From NCBI RefSeq assembly GCF_003933745.1, contig NZ_RSEB01000008.1, forward strand, positions 101,967-165,966: DNA of 64,000 nt. The letters run 5' to 3'. Source of the DNA: Glycomyces terrestris. Its GTDB lineage: Bacteria > Actinomycetota > Actinomycetes > Mycobacteriales > Micromonosporaceae. A program made the translations under genes and the position numbers. How positions within the stretch are numbered: position 1 is the first letter of the stretch; each line of letters starts with the position of its first letter. This document shows, in pieces, positions 28,289 through 38,806 of the stretch. Under the pieces are notes generated by a model, which was not told the origin of the DNA, did no database searches, and worked only from the letters and a program-made list of their open reading frames with translations.

Positions 28289-28318
28289 GGCCCGCCGCGG
28301 GTTGGGGCGCGGCGGGCC
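28289..28318 (-). terminator. Hairpin in the cebE-cebF gap (proximal to cebF)
   Basis: An 11-bp perfect stem (GGCCCGCCGCG and complement) with an 8-base loop. With the hairpin at 28465-28500 it may stabilise the cebE message or limit read-through into the permease genes. Confidence 0.5.
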
Positions 28319-28464
28319 GACACGGTGCCGCCGGGAGGGGGTGGAGACCGGGTCCTGGGGCGGGGCGCCGGGCCGATGCCGGGCATCGGTCCGCCGCTCG
28401 GTCTCGCCCCGGCGGCACGGGGCCGAGTGCGTCCGGCCGGGGGCCGGCGCGCGTTCGGCCCGGG

Positions 28465-28500
28465 GCCGGTCCGGCGGCGGCAGGGTGCCGCCGGACCGGC
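28465..28500 (-). terminator. Hairpin directly after cebE (attenuator)
   Basis: A 14-bp perfect stem (GCCGGTCCGGCGGC and complement) with an 8-base loop, 12 bases beyond the cebE stop. Such a hairpin after the binding-protein gene usually makes it more abundant than the permeases. Confidence 0.65.
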
Positions 28501-28512
28501 CCGCGGGAGCGG

Positions 28513-29856
28513 TTAGAGGCCGCTGCCGGCGAGTTCGATCGCCTCTTCGGCGGCCGACTGGATCTCGGTGAAGGCGTCCTCAGGGGCGAACGTGCCGTCG
28601 ACGACGCCGTTCAGGACGGTCTCGACCGCGCCCTTGACCGGCGGGTGGTAGTACGAGTAGGTCAGCGGCGGGAAGTTCTGCACCGAGGCGGCCAGGATCT
28701 GGCCGGTCGGGGCGTCGCTGAAGTACGCGTTGGTGGAGTCGGCGACCTTCGGGTCCGCCTGCGCCGCAGGGGAGGACGGGAAGTTGCCGACGGCCTCGAA
28801 GACCTTGACCTGCTGCTCGGGGGCGCTCAGCCACGCGGCCAGCTCGGCGGCCTCCTCGGGGTGCTGCGACTGGGCGGGGACCGCCAGCCACGAGCCGCCC
28901 CAGTTGCCGCCGACGCCCGGCGCCGCGGCCATGTCCCACTTGCCGGCGTTGTCCGGGCCGGAGTTCGGCTCGATGACGCCGCTGGGCATCCAGCCCGGGC
29001 ACGGCATGACGGCGAAGCCGCCCTCGGCCTGGGCCGCGATCCACTCCTCGCTCCAGGAGACGAAGTTGCCGATCGCGCCCATCTCGTGGAGTTCGAGGAT
29101 GGTGCCGACCGACTCCTGCACCGCCGGGGAGTCGAGGGTCAGGTTGCCGTCGGCGTCGACGTACATCTGGCCGTCGCCCTGGCCGGCGAGCTGGCCCAGC
29201 AGCATGTTCTGGAGCTGGGTCGGGCCGTCGAGGAAGGCGACGCCGGTGTCGGCGTCCACGTACTGCTGGGCGAGGGCCTTGAAGCCGTCCCAGGTGGACC
29301 ACGCGGCGGCGAGCTCCTCGCGGTCGGTCGGCAGGCCCGCGGCCTCGAAGAGGTCCTTGCGGTAGCACATGCCCATGCCGCCGACGTCGGTGCCGAAGCC
29401 GACCTGCGTGCCGTCGGGGCTCTGGCCGAGGGCCCACTTCCAGTCGACGTAGTCGCTCGCCCGGTCGGAGTAGTCCTTGCCGAGGTCGTACCAGTGCTCG
29501 GAGTTCGAGAAGAGCTGGACGACGCCCTGCTCCTCGATCCCGACCACGTCGCCGGCGCCGGAGCCGGTCTCGAGCGCGGTCTCCAGGGTGGGCCGGTACT
29601 CGGCGTCCCAGTTGACGCCGTCGCCTTCGATGACCACGTCGATGTCGTCGTGGAGGGCCTCGTACTCGGCCTCCAGCCCGGCCTCGGTGTACCCGAAGGT
29701 GCCGAACAGGGAGACGACGAGCTCGATCTTGCCGTCCTCGGTGAGGCCGTCGTCGTCGGCGCCGCTGCCGCCGCACGCGGCTGCGGTGAGCGCCAGCGCG
29801 CCCGCGGCGGTCGCCGCGAGGGCGATCCGGCCGTGCTGTCGATTGAGGAGATGCAT
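28513..29856 (-). CDS. cebE: Extracellular cello-oligosaccharide-binding lipoprotein
   Basis: 447 residues. The signal peptide ends in a lipobox (LTAAACGG), so the mature protein is anchored by a lipid-modified Cys. The rest is a cluster D/CUT1 solute-binding fold with many Trp and Tyr suited to stacking on glucose rings. It is the first gene of cebE-cebF-cebG-bglC-cebR. Upstream are CebR-box-like sites, and a GGAAGG ribosome-binding site precedes ATG 29856. Cellobiose/cellotriose is the expected ligand from operon context; the exact chain length is not readable. Confidence 0.88.
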   Translation of the reverse strand: MHLLNRQHGRIALAATAAGALALTAAACGGSGADDDGLTEDGKIELVVSLFGTFGYTEAGLEAEYEALHDDIDVVIEGDGVNWDAEYRPTLETALETGSGAGDVVGIEEQGVVQLFSNSEHWYDLGKDYSDRASDYVDWKWALGQSPDGTQVGFGTDVGGMGMCYRKDLFEAAGLPTDREELAAAWSTWDGFKALAQQYVDADTGVAFLDGPTQLQNMLLGQLAGQGDGQMYVDADGNLTLDSPAVQESVGTILELHEMGAIGNFVSWSEEWIAAQAEGGFAVMPCPGWMPSGVIEPNSGPDNAGKWDMAAAPGVGGNWGGSWLAVPAQSQHPEEAAELAAWLSAPEQQVKVFEAVGNFPSSPAAQADPKVADSTNAYFSDAPTGQILAASVQNFPPLTYSYYHPPVKGAVETVLNGVVDGTFAPEDAFTEIQSAAEEAIELAGSGL

Positions 29857-30007
29857 CTTTGCGGGTTCCTTCCAGGCGCCTCGGCGGCGCCATGTGTTTC
29901 AGAGGGGTTGAGGGACTCGATTCCGGTTGGTGCCCTGAGCGGTGGTGGTGCGGGCCGCCATGAGTGCGCGGCGGCCCGCGGACTGAAACCGCCGAGGCGA
30001 TCGCCCT

Positions 30008-30021
30008 TGGGAGCGATACCA
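30008..30021. promoter_or_regulatory. CebR/CelR-box-like operator on the cebE side
   Basis: TGGGAGCGATACCA against the known CebR/CelR box TGGGAGCGCTCCCA: the left half is perfect, the right half keeps CCA. It lies about 150 bases upstream of the cebE start. Confidence 0.6.
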
Positions 30022-30214
30022 GGATCGTACGGGAGCGTGTTCCATGACGCAAGCCCGGGTGTGAGGGTCGTTACGACTTCGTTGCCCTCGTGATCTTGAG
30101 GTGCGGATCGAGGATCGCGAATCCGTAACTATGAAACCGGAATACCACCTCAATTAGCAGGGAAAACACCTGGCAAATGGCAACGGTTTGCCTCGTCTGA
30201 GGAGAAATTTAGAG

Positions 30215-30232
30215 ATGTCAATGTATTGACAT
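30215..30232. promoter_or_regulatory. Palindrome of unknown regulator
   Basis: ATGTCAATGTATTGACAT: two perfect 8-bp arms around GT. It is unrelated to the CebR box and overlaps the TTGACA that could be the -35 of the GH48 promoter, so a bound protein would affect GH48 (and perhaps cebE). Confidence 0.6.
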
Positions 30233-30259
30233 TGAGGGCGGCTGCTTGGGAGCATGGCC

Positions 30260-30273
30260 TGGGAGCGCTTCCG
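30260..30273. promoter_or_regulatory. CebR/CelR-box-like operator, central
   Basis: TGGGAGCGCTTCCG matches 12 of 14 positions of the CebR/CelR box. It lies about 110 bases upstream of the GH48 start, just downstream of the possible promoter. Confidence 0.75.
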
Positions 30274-30324
30274 CATCTCGGTCCGTTTCGTTCCACTCGT
30301 GCGATTCACTGGCCGTGAACCCGG

Positions 30325-30338
30325 CATGAGCGCTCCCA
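30325..30338. promoter_or_regulatory. CebR/CelR-box-like operator, GH48-proximal
   Basis: CATGAGCGCTCCCA: the last 11 positions (GAGCGCTCCCA) are identical to the box. It lies 40 bases before the GH48 start codon, where binding would block transcription. Confidence 0.7.
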
Positions 30339-30377
30339 TGAAAACGGACATACCACCCACGTTCAGGAGTAGCCAAC

Positions 30378-32990
30378 ATGGATTCCGACAATCTGGCCCC
30401 GCCGCGCCGGCGGGGCCGTCGATGGCGCCGGACGGCCGCGGTCACGCTGCCGCTCGCGCTCGTCGGCACGTTCGCCGCGGTGGCCGCGCCGCCGGCCTTC
30501 GCCGCCCAGTACTGCGGCGGCGTCCAGTACAACGTCGTCTCCAGCTGGGGCTCGGGCTTCCAGGCCAACGTCGTGCTCACCGCGGGCACGGCCGGGCTCA
30601 ACGGCTGGGACATCGAATGGGACTTCCCGGCCGGCACCACCGTCCAGAGCGCGTGGAACGTGGGATGGAGCCAGAGCGGCACCACCTTCACCGGCTCCGA
30701 CGTCGGCTGGAACGGCAATATCGCGGCCAACCAGAGCCGCGAGGTCTTCGGCTTCATCGGCGCCGGCCCCTCGACCGCGCCCACCGGCATCACCGTCAAC
30801 GGCGAGTCCTGCGACGGCGAGGAGCCGGTCGAGCCCGAGCTCGAGGTCGACCGCGCGAACGTCGTCGTCGACGCCGGCGCGACCTCCTCGATCGAGGTCG
30901 GCTTCTCGGCCGCGACCTCGGCCGCCGCCACGGTGACCACGACCCGCACCTCCGGCTCGACCGACATCTCGGTCGCCTCGGGCGGCTCGCTGTCGTTCGC
31001 GGCCGGCGACACGAACCCGAAGCCGGTCACGTTCAGCGCCGCCGCCGGCGCCGAGGCCGGCGAGTCGGCCGTGTTCACGGTCGCCTCGCCCGGCTACGCG
31101 TCGCTCCAGGTGACGGTCACCGTCGCCGACCTGGGCGAGGTCACGGAGAACGAGGAGCGCTTCCTCGCGATGTACGACCAGCTCACCGGCGCCGACTCCC
31201 CGTACCTGCACGAGACGGGCGTCCCCTACCACTCGGTGGAGGAGCTCATCGTGGAGGCGCCGGACTACGGCCACGAGACGACCTCCGAGGCCCTGAGCTA
31301 CCTCCAGTGGCTGGAGGCGGCCTACGGCCAGGTCACCGGCGACTGGTCGGGCTACAACGAGGCGTGGGACATCACGGAGCAGTACGCGATCCCGGACCTG
31401 AACCCGACCTCGTACAACCCGTCCTCCCCGGCCTCGTACGCGCCGGAGTCGGGTGACGTCACCGACTACCCGACCCAGCTCGACTTCAACGCCTCGGTCG
31501 GGACGGACCCGCTGGGCCAGGAGCTGCGGAACACCTACGGCTCCAACCAGATCTACGGCATGCACTGGATCCTGGACGTGGACAACGCCTACGGCTTCGG
31601 CGAGTGCGGCGACGGGACCACCGAGCCCGCGTACATGAACACGTTCCAGCGCGGCTCGGCCGAGTCGACGTGGGAGACCGTCGCGCACCCCTCGTGCGAG
31701 ACGTTCGACTTCGGCGGCCCGAACGGCTACCTGGACCTGTTCGTGGGCGACTCGCAGTACTCGCGCCAGCAGCGGTACACCGCCGCCCCGGACGCCGACG
31801 CGCGCGCCGTCCAGGTCGCGTGGATGGCCCAGCAGTGGGCGCAGGAGCAGGGGCAGTCGACCGCGATCTCCGGGTCGCTCGACAACGCCTCGAAGATGGG
31901 CGACTTCCTGCGGTACTCGTTCGCGGACAAGTACTTCAAGCAGATCGCCGGCGACTGCATCGGGATCAACAACTGCCCCGACGGCAGCGGCAAGAACTCG
32001 TTCCACTACCTGCTCTCCTGGTACTACTCCTGGGGCGCGGGCATGAACGGCGACTGGTCGTTCCGCATCGGCGGCTCGGGCGTCCACCAGGGCTACCAGA
32101 ACGTCATGGCCGCGTACGCGCTCTCCGAGGGCGGCCTCCAGCCGAACTCGCCGACCGCCGACGACGACTGGGCCGCCAGCCTCGACCAGCAGCTCGAGTT
32201 CCTCGAGTGGCTCCAGGTGCCGCAGGGCTCCCCGGGCGCCGGCGCCATCGCGGGCGGCGCGACGAACAACTGGGGCGGCCACTACGGCACCCCGACCACG
32301 AACGCCGAGTTCGAGGGCCTGTACTACGACGAGCAGCCCGTGTGGCACGACCCGCCGTCGAACCGCTGGTTCGGCTTCCAGGTCTGGGGCATGGACCGCG
32401 TCGCGCAGTACTGCATGGAGACCGACGACCCGCGCGCCTGCAACCTGCTCAACGAGTGGGTGGCGTGGGCCCTGTCGGAGTCGGAGATCAGCGCGACCGA
32501 CTACAGCCTCCCGGGCGACCTGGAGTGGAACGGCGAGCCGGGGGCGGGCCTGTCCGCCTCGGTGATCAACATGTCGAAGGACCCGGGTGTGGCCGGCGCC
32601 TTCGCGAAGATCCTGTCGTACCACGCGGCGGCGACCGGCAGCACGGCCTCGCAGACGGCCGCGGCGAACCTGCTGGACTCCCTGTGGGCCGCGAACGACG
32701 GCGTCGGCGTGACGCAGACCGAGGCCCGGGCGGACTACTGCCGCTTCGGCGACGAGGTCTACATCCCGCCGGGCTGGACCGGCACCATGCCGAACGGCGA
32801 CGTGCTCGAGAACGGCGTCACCTTCATCGAGACCCGGTCGTTCATGACCGAGTTCGAGGGCTGGGACCAGGTCCAGGCGTACATCGACGGGGGCTGCACC
32901 GGCCCCGCGCCGGAGTTCAACTACCACCGCTACTGGCACCAGGTCGAGGTCGCGACGGCGTTCCAGACGTACGCCGCGCTCTTCGAGTAG
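30378..32990 (+). CDS. Secreted GH48 exo-cellulase with N-terminal CBM2
   Basis: 870 residues. An Arg-rich start and hydrophobic core form a signal peptide, cleaved near AFAAQY (about 42). A CBM2 cellulose-binding module (about 43-150) shows the paired Cys and exposed Trp pattern (SSWGSGFQA, WNVGW). A Glu/Pro linker and an Ig-like spacer (about 160-255) follow, then the GH48 catalytic domain (about 260-870). The GH48 signature APDYGHETTSEA is present; the Glu of TTSEA (Glu304) is the expected general acid. GH48 enzymes act processively from reducing ends, releasing cellobiose, and are key exocellulases of cellulolytic bacteria. It is divergent from cebE and preceded by CebR-type operators, so induction by cellobiose is likely. 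Confidence 0.95.
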   Translation: MDSDNLAPPRRRGRRWRRTAAVTLPLALVGTFAAVAAPPAFAAQYCGGVQYNVVSSWGSGFQANVVLTAGTAGLNGWDIEWDFPAGTTVQSAWNVGWSQSGTTFTGSDVGWNGNIAANQSREVFGFIGAGPSTAPTGITVNGESCDGEEPVEPELEVDRANVVVDAGATSSIEVGFSAATSAAATVTTTRTSGSTDISVASGGSLSFAAGDTNPKPVTFSAAAGAEAGESAVFTVASPGYASLQVTVTVADLGEVTENEERFLAMYDQLTGADSPYLHETGVPYHSVEELIVEAPDYGHETTSEALSYLQWLEAAYGQVTGDWSGYNEAWDITEQYAIPDLNPTSYNPSSPASYAPESGDVTDYPTQLDFNASVGTDPLGQELRNTYGSNQIYGMHWILDVDNAYGFGECGDGTTEPAYMNTFQRGSAESTWETVAHPSCETFDFGGPNGYLDLFVGDSQYSRQQRYTAAPDADARAVQVAWMAQQWAQEQGQSTAISGSLDNASKMGDFLRYSFADKYFKQIAGDCIGINNCPDGSGKNSFHYLLSWYYSWGAGMNGDWSFRIGGSGVHQGYQNVMAAYALSEGGLQPNSPTADDDWAASLDQQLEFLEWLQVPQGSPGAGAIAGGATNNWGGHYGTPTTNAEFEGLYYDEQPVWHDPPSNRWFGFQVWGMDRVAQYCMETDDPRACNLLNEWVAWALSESEISATDYSLPGDLEWNGEPGAGLSASVINMSKDPGVAGAFAKILSYHAAATGSTASQTAAANLLDSLWAANDGVGVTQTEARADYCRFGDEVYIPPGWTGTMPNGDVLENGVTFIETRSFMTEFEGWDQVQAYIDGGCTGPAPEFNYHRYWHQVEVATAFQTYAALFE

Positions 32991-33006
32991 GAGCCCGATG
33001 AACGGC

Positions 33007-33034
33007 GCGGCCGGTCGCCGATGTGACCGGCCGC
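33007..33034 (+). terminator. Hairpin terminator after the GH48 gene
   Basis: A 10-bp perfect stem (GCGGCCGGTC and complement) with an 8-base loop, 17 bases after the stop codon. Confidence 0.7.
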
Positions 33035-33077
33035 GTTCGGCTGCGCCGTGTTCGATTGCGCCGTGTTCGGCTGCGCC
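33033..33077. repeat. Three tandem 15-bp repeats
   Basis: Units read GYGTTCGRYTGCGCC in the gap after the GH48 gene. The middle unit differs at two positions from the third. Non-coding on either strand as far as I can see. Confidence 0.7.
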
Positions 33078-33215
33078 GCCGCGGTTCTCGTGCCGCAGCG
33101 CTGAGCACACAGGTCCGGCCCGCCCGGAAGTTCCGGCCCACCGGGCCCGACCTCTATGCTCAGCGGCGTCCAGCACCCCTCTGCTGGACCGCTGAAGCGT
33201 TGCGCCGCAAGGGCT

Positions 33216-33752
33216 TCACTCGACGTCGATGTCGAGGTCCATGCCGGCGTCCCAGAAGGTCTCGGCGACCGGGCGGGTGCTGGCGATCCCGGCCATGGCG
33301 GGGACGCCGCCGGGCAGGTACGTGGAGGCGATGGTGGTGTAGTCGACGCCGTCGTCGGCGTGGGAGACGGTGACGGTGTCGCCGGACCTGATGAGCCGCA
33401 GCCAGATCTCGTCGGACTCGGTGTCGACGGGGAACAGCGACCAGTCGGTGCGGCCGCGGGTGGTGACGGTGCTGATGAGGTGCTGGCCGCCGAGGTACTC
33501 CGCGCCGGTGCGGACCCAGTTGGACTCGTCGACGCGGATGGCCAGGGACGCCTCGGCGTGCTGGTGCCGGTGCTCGGGCCGCAGGCGCAGCGCGATCTCG
33601 CCGTCGCCCTTGAGCTCGAGGCCGTAGATGTAGACGTGGTCGCGCTGGGGCTCGCTCCCGGCGCTGCGGACGAGGGTGGTCTTGTTCTCGAAGTAGGGAC
33701 TGATCACTCCACCGTCAACCGTCCATTGTACTTCTTCTGAAGGAGACTGCAT
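33216..33752 (-). CDS. DUF1349-type (concanavalin-like) protein
   Basis: 178 residues, no signal peptide, beta-rich throughout. Segments such as AEASLAIRVDESNWVRTGAEY and WLRLIRSGDTVTVSHADDG match the DUF1349 / 'regulation of enolase protein 1' family, which has a concanavalin-like jelly-roll fold related to carbohydrate-binding proteins. Its biochemical role is not established. ATG 33752 is preferred; GTG 33770 lacks a ribosome-binding site. It is convergent with the GH48 gene, and a link to carbohydrate use is only positional. Confidence 0.75.
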   Translation of the reverse strand: MQSPSEEVQWTVDGGVISPYFENKTTLVRSAGSEPQRDHVYIYGLELKGDGEIALRLRPEHRHQHAEASLAIRVDESNWVRTGAEYLGGQHLISTVTTRGRTDWSLFPVDTESDEIWLRLIRSGDTVTVSHADDGVDYTTIASTYLPGGVPAMAGIASTRPVAETFWDAGMDLDIDVE

Positions 33753-34236
33753 GGTTCCATGATGCCACACGCGAAAAGGTCGTTTCTAGACATAACGGTC
33801 GCGGTAACCCAAAGTTAATCCCTCGTTAGACTCGGTTACAAGGCCGAAATACCAGCTCAACGCCCATTTGCATGCGGCGAAAGCGGTTTGCGTTACGCCG
33901 CTTGGACAGCGTTGGCATATTCACTGGAGTCTTGTTTCGGATCGATTGTCCCGCAAGCGGACTCATTGCGCGTGAATGGCGCGCCGTCCCTTCCGTCCCG
34001 GGGTTTGAAGGCGACCGGTCCAGGCTACTACCGATGCGCCAATGCCGCCTCCCGAATGGGAGCGGCATTCCCGTTCCATGTGATTCGCGCGCGAATGCGA
34101 GTTCGCCTCCGGTCAAGCGGCGACGGGGCGGACTAGGCTGCCGAGGGCTCATACCCGTGTCCTCTCGGGCTACTCGACCGTTAATCCGGATAGAGGAGTA
34201 CGCAGGCACGGAAGCGAAGGCGAATGAGGAGATAGC
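33753..34236. other. Intergenic region upstream of the DUF1349 gene and the Cys-rich gene
   Basis: 484 bases, distinctly less GC-rich than the surrounding genes, especially 33760-33960. It must hold two divergent promoters. An imperfect hairpin (AATGCCGC-C-TCCC pairing with GGGAGCGGCATT) is at 34041-34069. Short reading frames exist but lack actinobacterial codon bias and recognisable products. Nothing else is supported. Confidence 0.5.
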
Positions 34237-34656
34237 GTGAGCATGCAGCATTCAGCGAGGCCGGGAACGCAGCAGTCGGAAGCGCCCGAGGGGCGCGGCC
34301 TGCCGCGGCAGGACCGCACCGCTCCGCCTCGCCGCTCGCGCCACACCGCCGAACCCGCCCAGGGCTCCATGGTCGTCCCGATCCCCGCCCGCTCCCGTCG
34401 GGCCCGCCGCGAGCAGCCCTCGAAGCTCTTCTCCCTGGAGGAGCCGCCGCCGCTGGAGGCGCCGGCCGGGATCACCGAGATCACCGGGTGGAACCTCGCC
34501 GCCGTGATGTGGCGCGACCACCTGCCCGAGCAGCTGCTCGGCATCGACTGCGCCTCCTGCAAGCAGGCGTGGCCCTGCGACACCTGGAAGATCGCGGACG
34601 ACCTGCTCACCGAGTGCTGCGAGGCCGCCGGCGGCGCGCCCGCCCCCACCCGCTAG
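34237..34656 (+). CDS. Small Cys-containing protein of unknown function
   Basis: 139 residues. The first 85 are Arg/Pro/Glu-rich and probably disordered. The C-terminal 50 residues form a compact, conserved-looking segment with a Cys cluster (DCASCKQAWPCDTWKIADDLL and ECC) that could bind zinc or an Fe-S cluster. It lacks a WhiB signature. GAGGAG precedes GTG 34237; ATG 34243 is also possible. It ends 23 bases before the first HAIR element of dnaK. I do not recognise a characterised family. Confidence 0.65.
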   Translation: MSMQHSARPGTQQSEAPEGRGLPRQDRTAPPRRSRHTAEPAQGSMVVPIPARSRRARREQPSKLFSLEEPPPLEAPAGITEITGWNLAAVMWRDHLPEQLLGIDCASCKQAWPCDTWKIADDLLTECCEAAGGAPAPTR

Positions 34657-34679
34657 CCCCGCCGGTCCCGCCCGCCCCG

Positions 34680-34704
34680 AAGTTGAGTCGACCCGACTCA
34701 ACTT
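34680..34704. promoter_or_regulatory. HAIR element 1 (HspR operator)
   Basis: A perfect inverted repeat with 9-bp arms (AAGTTGAGT and ACTCAACTT) around the 7-base spacer CGACCCG. The core TTGAGT-N7-ACTCAA matches the HAIR consensus recognised by HspR. Confidence 0.92.
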
Positions 34705-34736
34705 TAGTGTATTTCGTCACAATACCTGTGATCGCC

Positions 34737-34765
34737 TTGACAGTCCCGGCCGCCCTGATGAACAT
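34737..34765 (+). promoter_or_regulatory. dnaK promoter
   Basis: TTGACA at 34737-34742 with a 17-base spacer to GAACAT at 34760-34765. It lies between the two HAIR elements, with the -10 touching HAIR 2, so HspR binding would block RNA polymerase. Confidence 0.65.
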
Positions 34766-34784
34766 TGAGTCTATCCGGCTCAAC
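34764..34784. promoter_or_regulatory. HAIR element 2 (HspR operator)
   Basis: TTGAGT-N7-GCTCAA, one mismatch from the HAIR consensus. It overlaps the end of the dnaK -10 region and sits about 85 bases before the dnaK start. Confidence 0.88.
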
Positions 34785-34872
34785 TTGGTTCGGGGTTCCC
34801 GCCCGGCCGCTTGAGACAGAGACAAGTCCCCGGCAGGCGGGGGCATCTGTTCGACTACGTCAGGAGATCAAC

Positions 34873-36713
<1,841 letters not shown>

Positions 36714-36714
<1 letters not shown>

Positions 36715-37514
36715 TGGCCGAGGAGAAGAAGGACGCCGACGACGCGCAGCCGCCCGAACAGCCCGACGAGGGCGCCTCGGACGAGGCCGAGCTGACGGTC
36801 GACGACATCCTGGCCGCCGCCTCCGACGACGGCCAGGCCGCCGACGACGCGGTCGCGGTCCTCCAGTCGACCCTGGAGGAGCGCACCCGGGACCTCCAGC
36901 GGGTCACCGCGGAGTTCCAGAACTACCGCAAGCGCGTCGAGCGCGACAAGGCCCGCGCGGGCGAGCTCGCGACGGCCGGGGTGCTCCAGAGCCTCCTGCC
37001 GGTGCTCGACGACCTCGACCGGGCCCGGGACCACGGGGACCTGAACGGCCCCTTCGCGTCCGTCGCCGACCAGCTCGTCAACGCGCTCGCGAAGCAGGGC
37101 CTGGAGTCCTTCGGGGTGAAGGGCGACCCGTTCGACCCGCAGATCCACGAAGCGGTCGCGCACATGCAGATGCCCGACGTGGACGGTCCGACCTGCATCG
37201 ACGTGATGCGCTCGGGCTACCGCCTCGGCGAGAAGCTGCTGCGCCCGGCCCTGGTCGCGGTCGCGGAGCCGTCCGAGGACGCGGAGCCGCTCCAGGAGCC
37301 GCAGCCCGAGCCGGAGGACGTCGAGGCCGCCGAGGCCGAGGCGGCCGGCGACGCTGAGGCGCCCGCCGAGACCGAGCCGGTCGAGGGCGACGAGGCGGAC
37401 ACGGTCGTGGAGGGCACGGTCGAGGCCGAGGAGGCCGGGACCGGCGACGAGGCCGGGGAGCCGGAGGCGTCGGAGGACGCCGAGGAACCCAAGGGCAAGA
37501 AGAAGAAAAAGTAG
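36714..37514 (+). CDS. grpE: Nucleotide exchange factor GrpE with long acidic C-terminal tail
   Basis: 266 residues. An acidic N-terminus (about 1-55) precedes the long dimer helix (RDLQRVTAEFQNYRKRVERDK) and the beta-wing domain (GDPFDPQIHEAVAHMQ), closing in the normal position with LRPALVAVAEP. Unusually, about 80 more residues follow: almost entirely Glu, Ala, Asp and Pro, ending in KGKKKKK. Most GrpE proteins stop near the wing domain. The tail is in frame with strong codon bias, so it does not look like read-through. GTG 36714 overlaps the dnaK stop. It promotes ADP release from DnaK. Confidence 0.95.
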
Positions 37515-37528
37515 GAGCACCGTCCGGT

Positions 37529-37550
37529 CCGCCTCCGATCGCGGAGGCGG
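37529..37550 (+). terminator. Hairpin between grpE and dnaJ
   Basis: A 9-bp perfect stem (CCGCCTCCG and complement) with an ATCG loop, 14 bases after grpE. It may lower read-through into dnaJ or stabilise the upstream message; dnaJ follows with no obvious promoter. Confidence 0.5.
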
Positions 37551-37607
37551 GCCGGCGACGAGGGCGGGGACCCGGTCCCCGCCGGGACTGAACGGAGGAG
37601 GCGTCCG

Positions 37608-38732
37608 GTGGCATCGCAGGAGTGGCTCGAGAAGGACTTCTACGCCGTGCTCGGCGTGCCGCAGGACGCCTCCAAGAAGGACATCGAGAAGGCGTACCGG
37701 AAGCTCGCCCGCGAGTGGCACCCGGACCACAACCCGGCTGCCGACGCGGAGGAGAGGTTCAAGGGCATCTCCGAGGCGTACTCGGTGCTCCACGACGACA
37801 AGTCGCGCCGCGAGTACGACCAGATCCAGCTGATGAAGTCGGGCCGGGGCGGCTTCGGCGGCGCGCACGCCGCGGGCGGGATCAACCTCGAGGACCTGTT
37901 CGGCGGCGGCGGCGCCTCGTCCGGGTCGTTCTCCGACCTGTTCGGGGGCCTGTTCGGCGGCGGCGCGGGCCAGCGGCGCCGCGGCGGTGCCGCGCGCGGG
38001 AACGACCTGCGCACCAACGTCACCCTCGACTTCGCCGACGCGGTGAAGGGCTCCACCACGGAGCTGCGGATGCGCGCCCCGGGGGAGTGCGAGACCTGCC
38101 ACGGCTCGGGCGCCCGGCCCGGCACCGCGCCGTCCACGTGCCCGAAGTGCAGCGGCCGGGGGCTCGTCACCGAGAACCAGGGCGCGTTCAGCTTCGCGCA
38201 GCCGTGCCCCGAGTGCGAGGGCACCGGCACCGTCGTCACCGACCCGTGCCCCGACTGCGGCGGCACCGGGGCCACCACGAAGGACCGCGTCATCACCGTG
38301 CGCGTGCCGGCGGGGATCGCCGACGGCCAGACCATCCGGCTCGCGGGGCGCGGCGCGCCGGGCGAGCGCGGCGGGCCGGCCGGGGACCTCCTGGTCCGGG
38401 TGACCGTGCGCTCGCATCCGCTGTTCGCCCGCGACGGCGACAACGTGACCCTGCGCCTGCCGGTGTCGTTCCCCGAGGCCGCCATGGGCGCCAAGGTGAA
38501 GGTCCCGACCCTCGACGGGCCGGTGACCCTGAGGGTCCCGGAGGGGACCCCGACCGGGCGCGTGCTGCGCGTCAAGGGCCGCGGCGTCCCCGGCAAGGGC
38601 GACCTGCTCGTGACCGTCGACGTCGACGTCCCGAAGGCGCTGTCGCCCGAGGCCCGCGAGGCCCTGGAGAAGTACGCGGCCGCCGCTCCCGCGGCCGACC
38701 GCGCGAAACTGGAAGAGCTGACCGGCCAATGA
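37608..38732 (+). CDS. dnaJ: Hsp40 co-chaperone DnaJ
   Basis: 374 residues. The J domain (about 9-75) contains the HPD motif in EWHPDHN. A Gly/Phe-rich linker (about 85-125) is followed by four CxxCxGxG zinc repeats (CETCHGSG, CPKCSGRG, CPECEGTG, CPDCGGTG), then the C-terminal substrate-binding domains. GTG 37608 is preceded by GGAGGAGG. It stimulates the DnaK ATPase and delivers substrates. This is the operon-type DnaJ (DnaJ1 in Streptomyces). Confidence 0.97.
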   Translation: MASQEWLEKDFYAVLGVPQDASKKDIEKAYRKLAREWHPDHNPAADAEERFKGISEAYSVLHDDKSRREYDQIQLMKSGRGGFGGAHAAGGINLEDLFGGGGASSGSFSDLFGGLFGGGAGQRRRGGAARGNDLRTNVTLDFADAVKGSTTELRMRAPGECETCHGSGARPGTAPSTCPKCSGRGLVTENQGAFSFAQPCPECEGTGTVVTDPCPDCGGTGATTKDRVITVRVPAGIADGQTIRLAGRGAPGERGGPAGDLLVRVTVRSHPLFARDGDNVTLRLPVSFPEAAMGAKVKVPTLDGPVTLRVPEGTPTGRVLRVKGRGVPGKGDLLVTVDVDVPKALSPEAREALEKYAAAAPAADRAKLEELTGQ

Positions 38733-38806
38733 CGTTGCACCAGGAGCAGCACGCCGCCGCGCCGCGGGCGCGGCGCGCTGACGCGACCGCACCTGGAGGA
38801 GCCGAC

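Larger units (their letters stand above)
29857..30377. other. Divergent cebE / GH48 control region
   Basis: 521 bases, clearly richer in A+T than the flanks between about 30060 and 30240. It carries three CebR-box-like sites (30008, 30260, 30325) and a separate 18-bp palindrome (30215-30232). A further half-site GGGAGCG is at 30031. A TTGACA at 30226 could be the -35 of the GH48 promoter. No coding sequence. Confidence 0.75.

Noticed and set aside
34037..34053. TGGGAGCG followed by TTCCC, like a CebR box upstream of the DUF1349 gene.
   Set aside because: The two halves are separated by three extra bases and are better explained as part of the imperfect hairpin at 34041-34069.
33872..34240. 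122-codon open frame upstream of the Cys-rich gene.
   Set aside because: Its codon use lacks third-position GC bias, it spans the hairpin and promoter region, and the product is not recognisable.
34765..34872. Upstream in-frame extension of DnaK by 36 residues.
   Set aside because: The ATG is inside a HAIR operator near the -10 region and the extension is not part of any DnaK; AGGAG before ATG 34873 gives the normal N-terminus.
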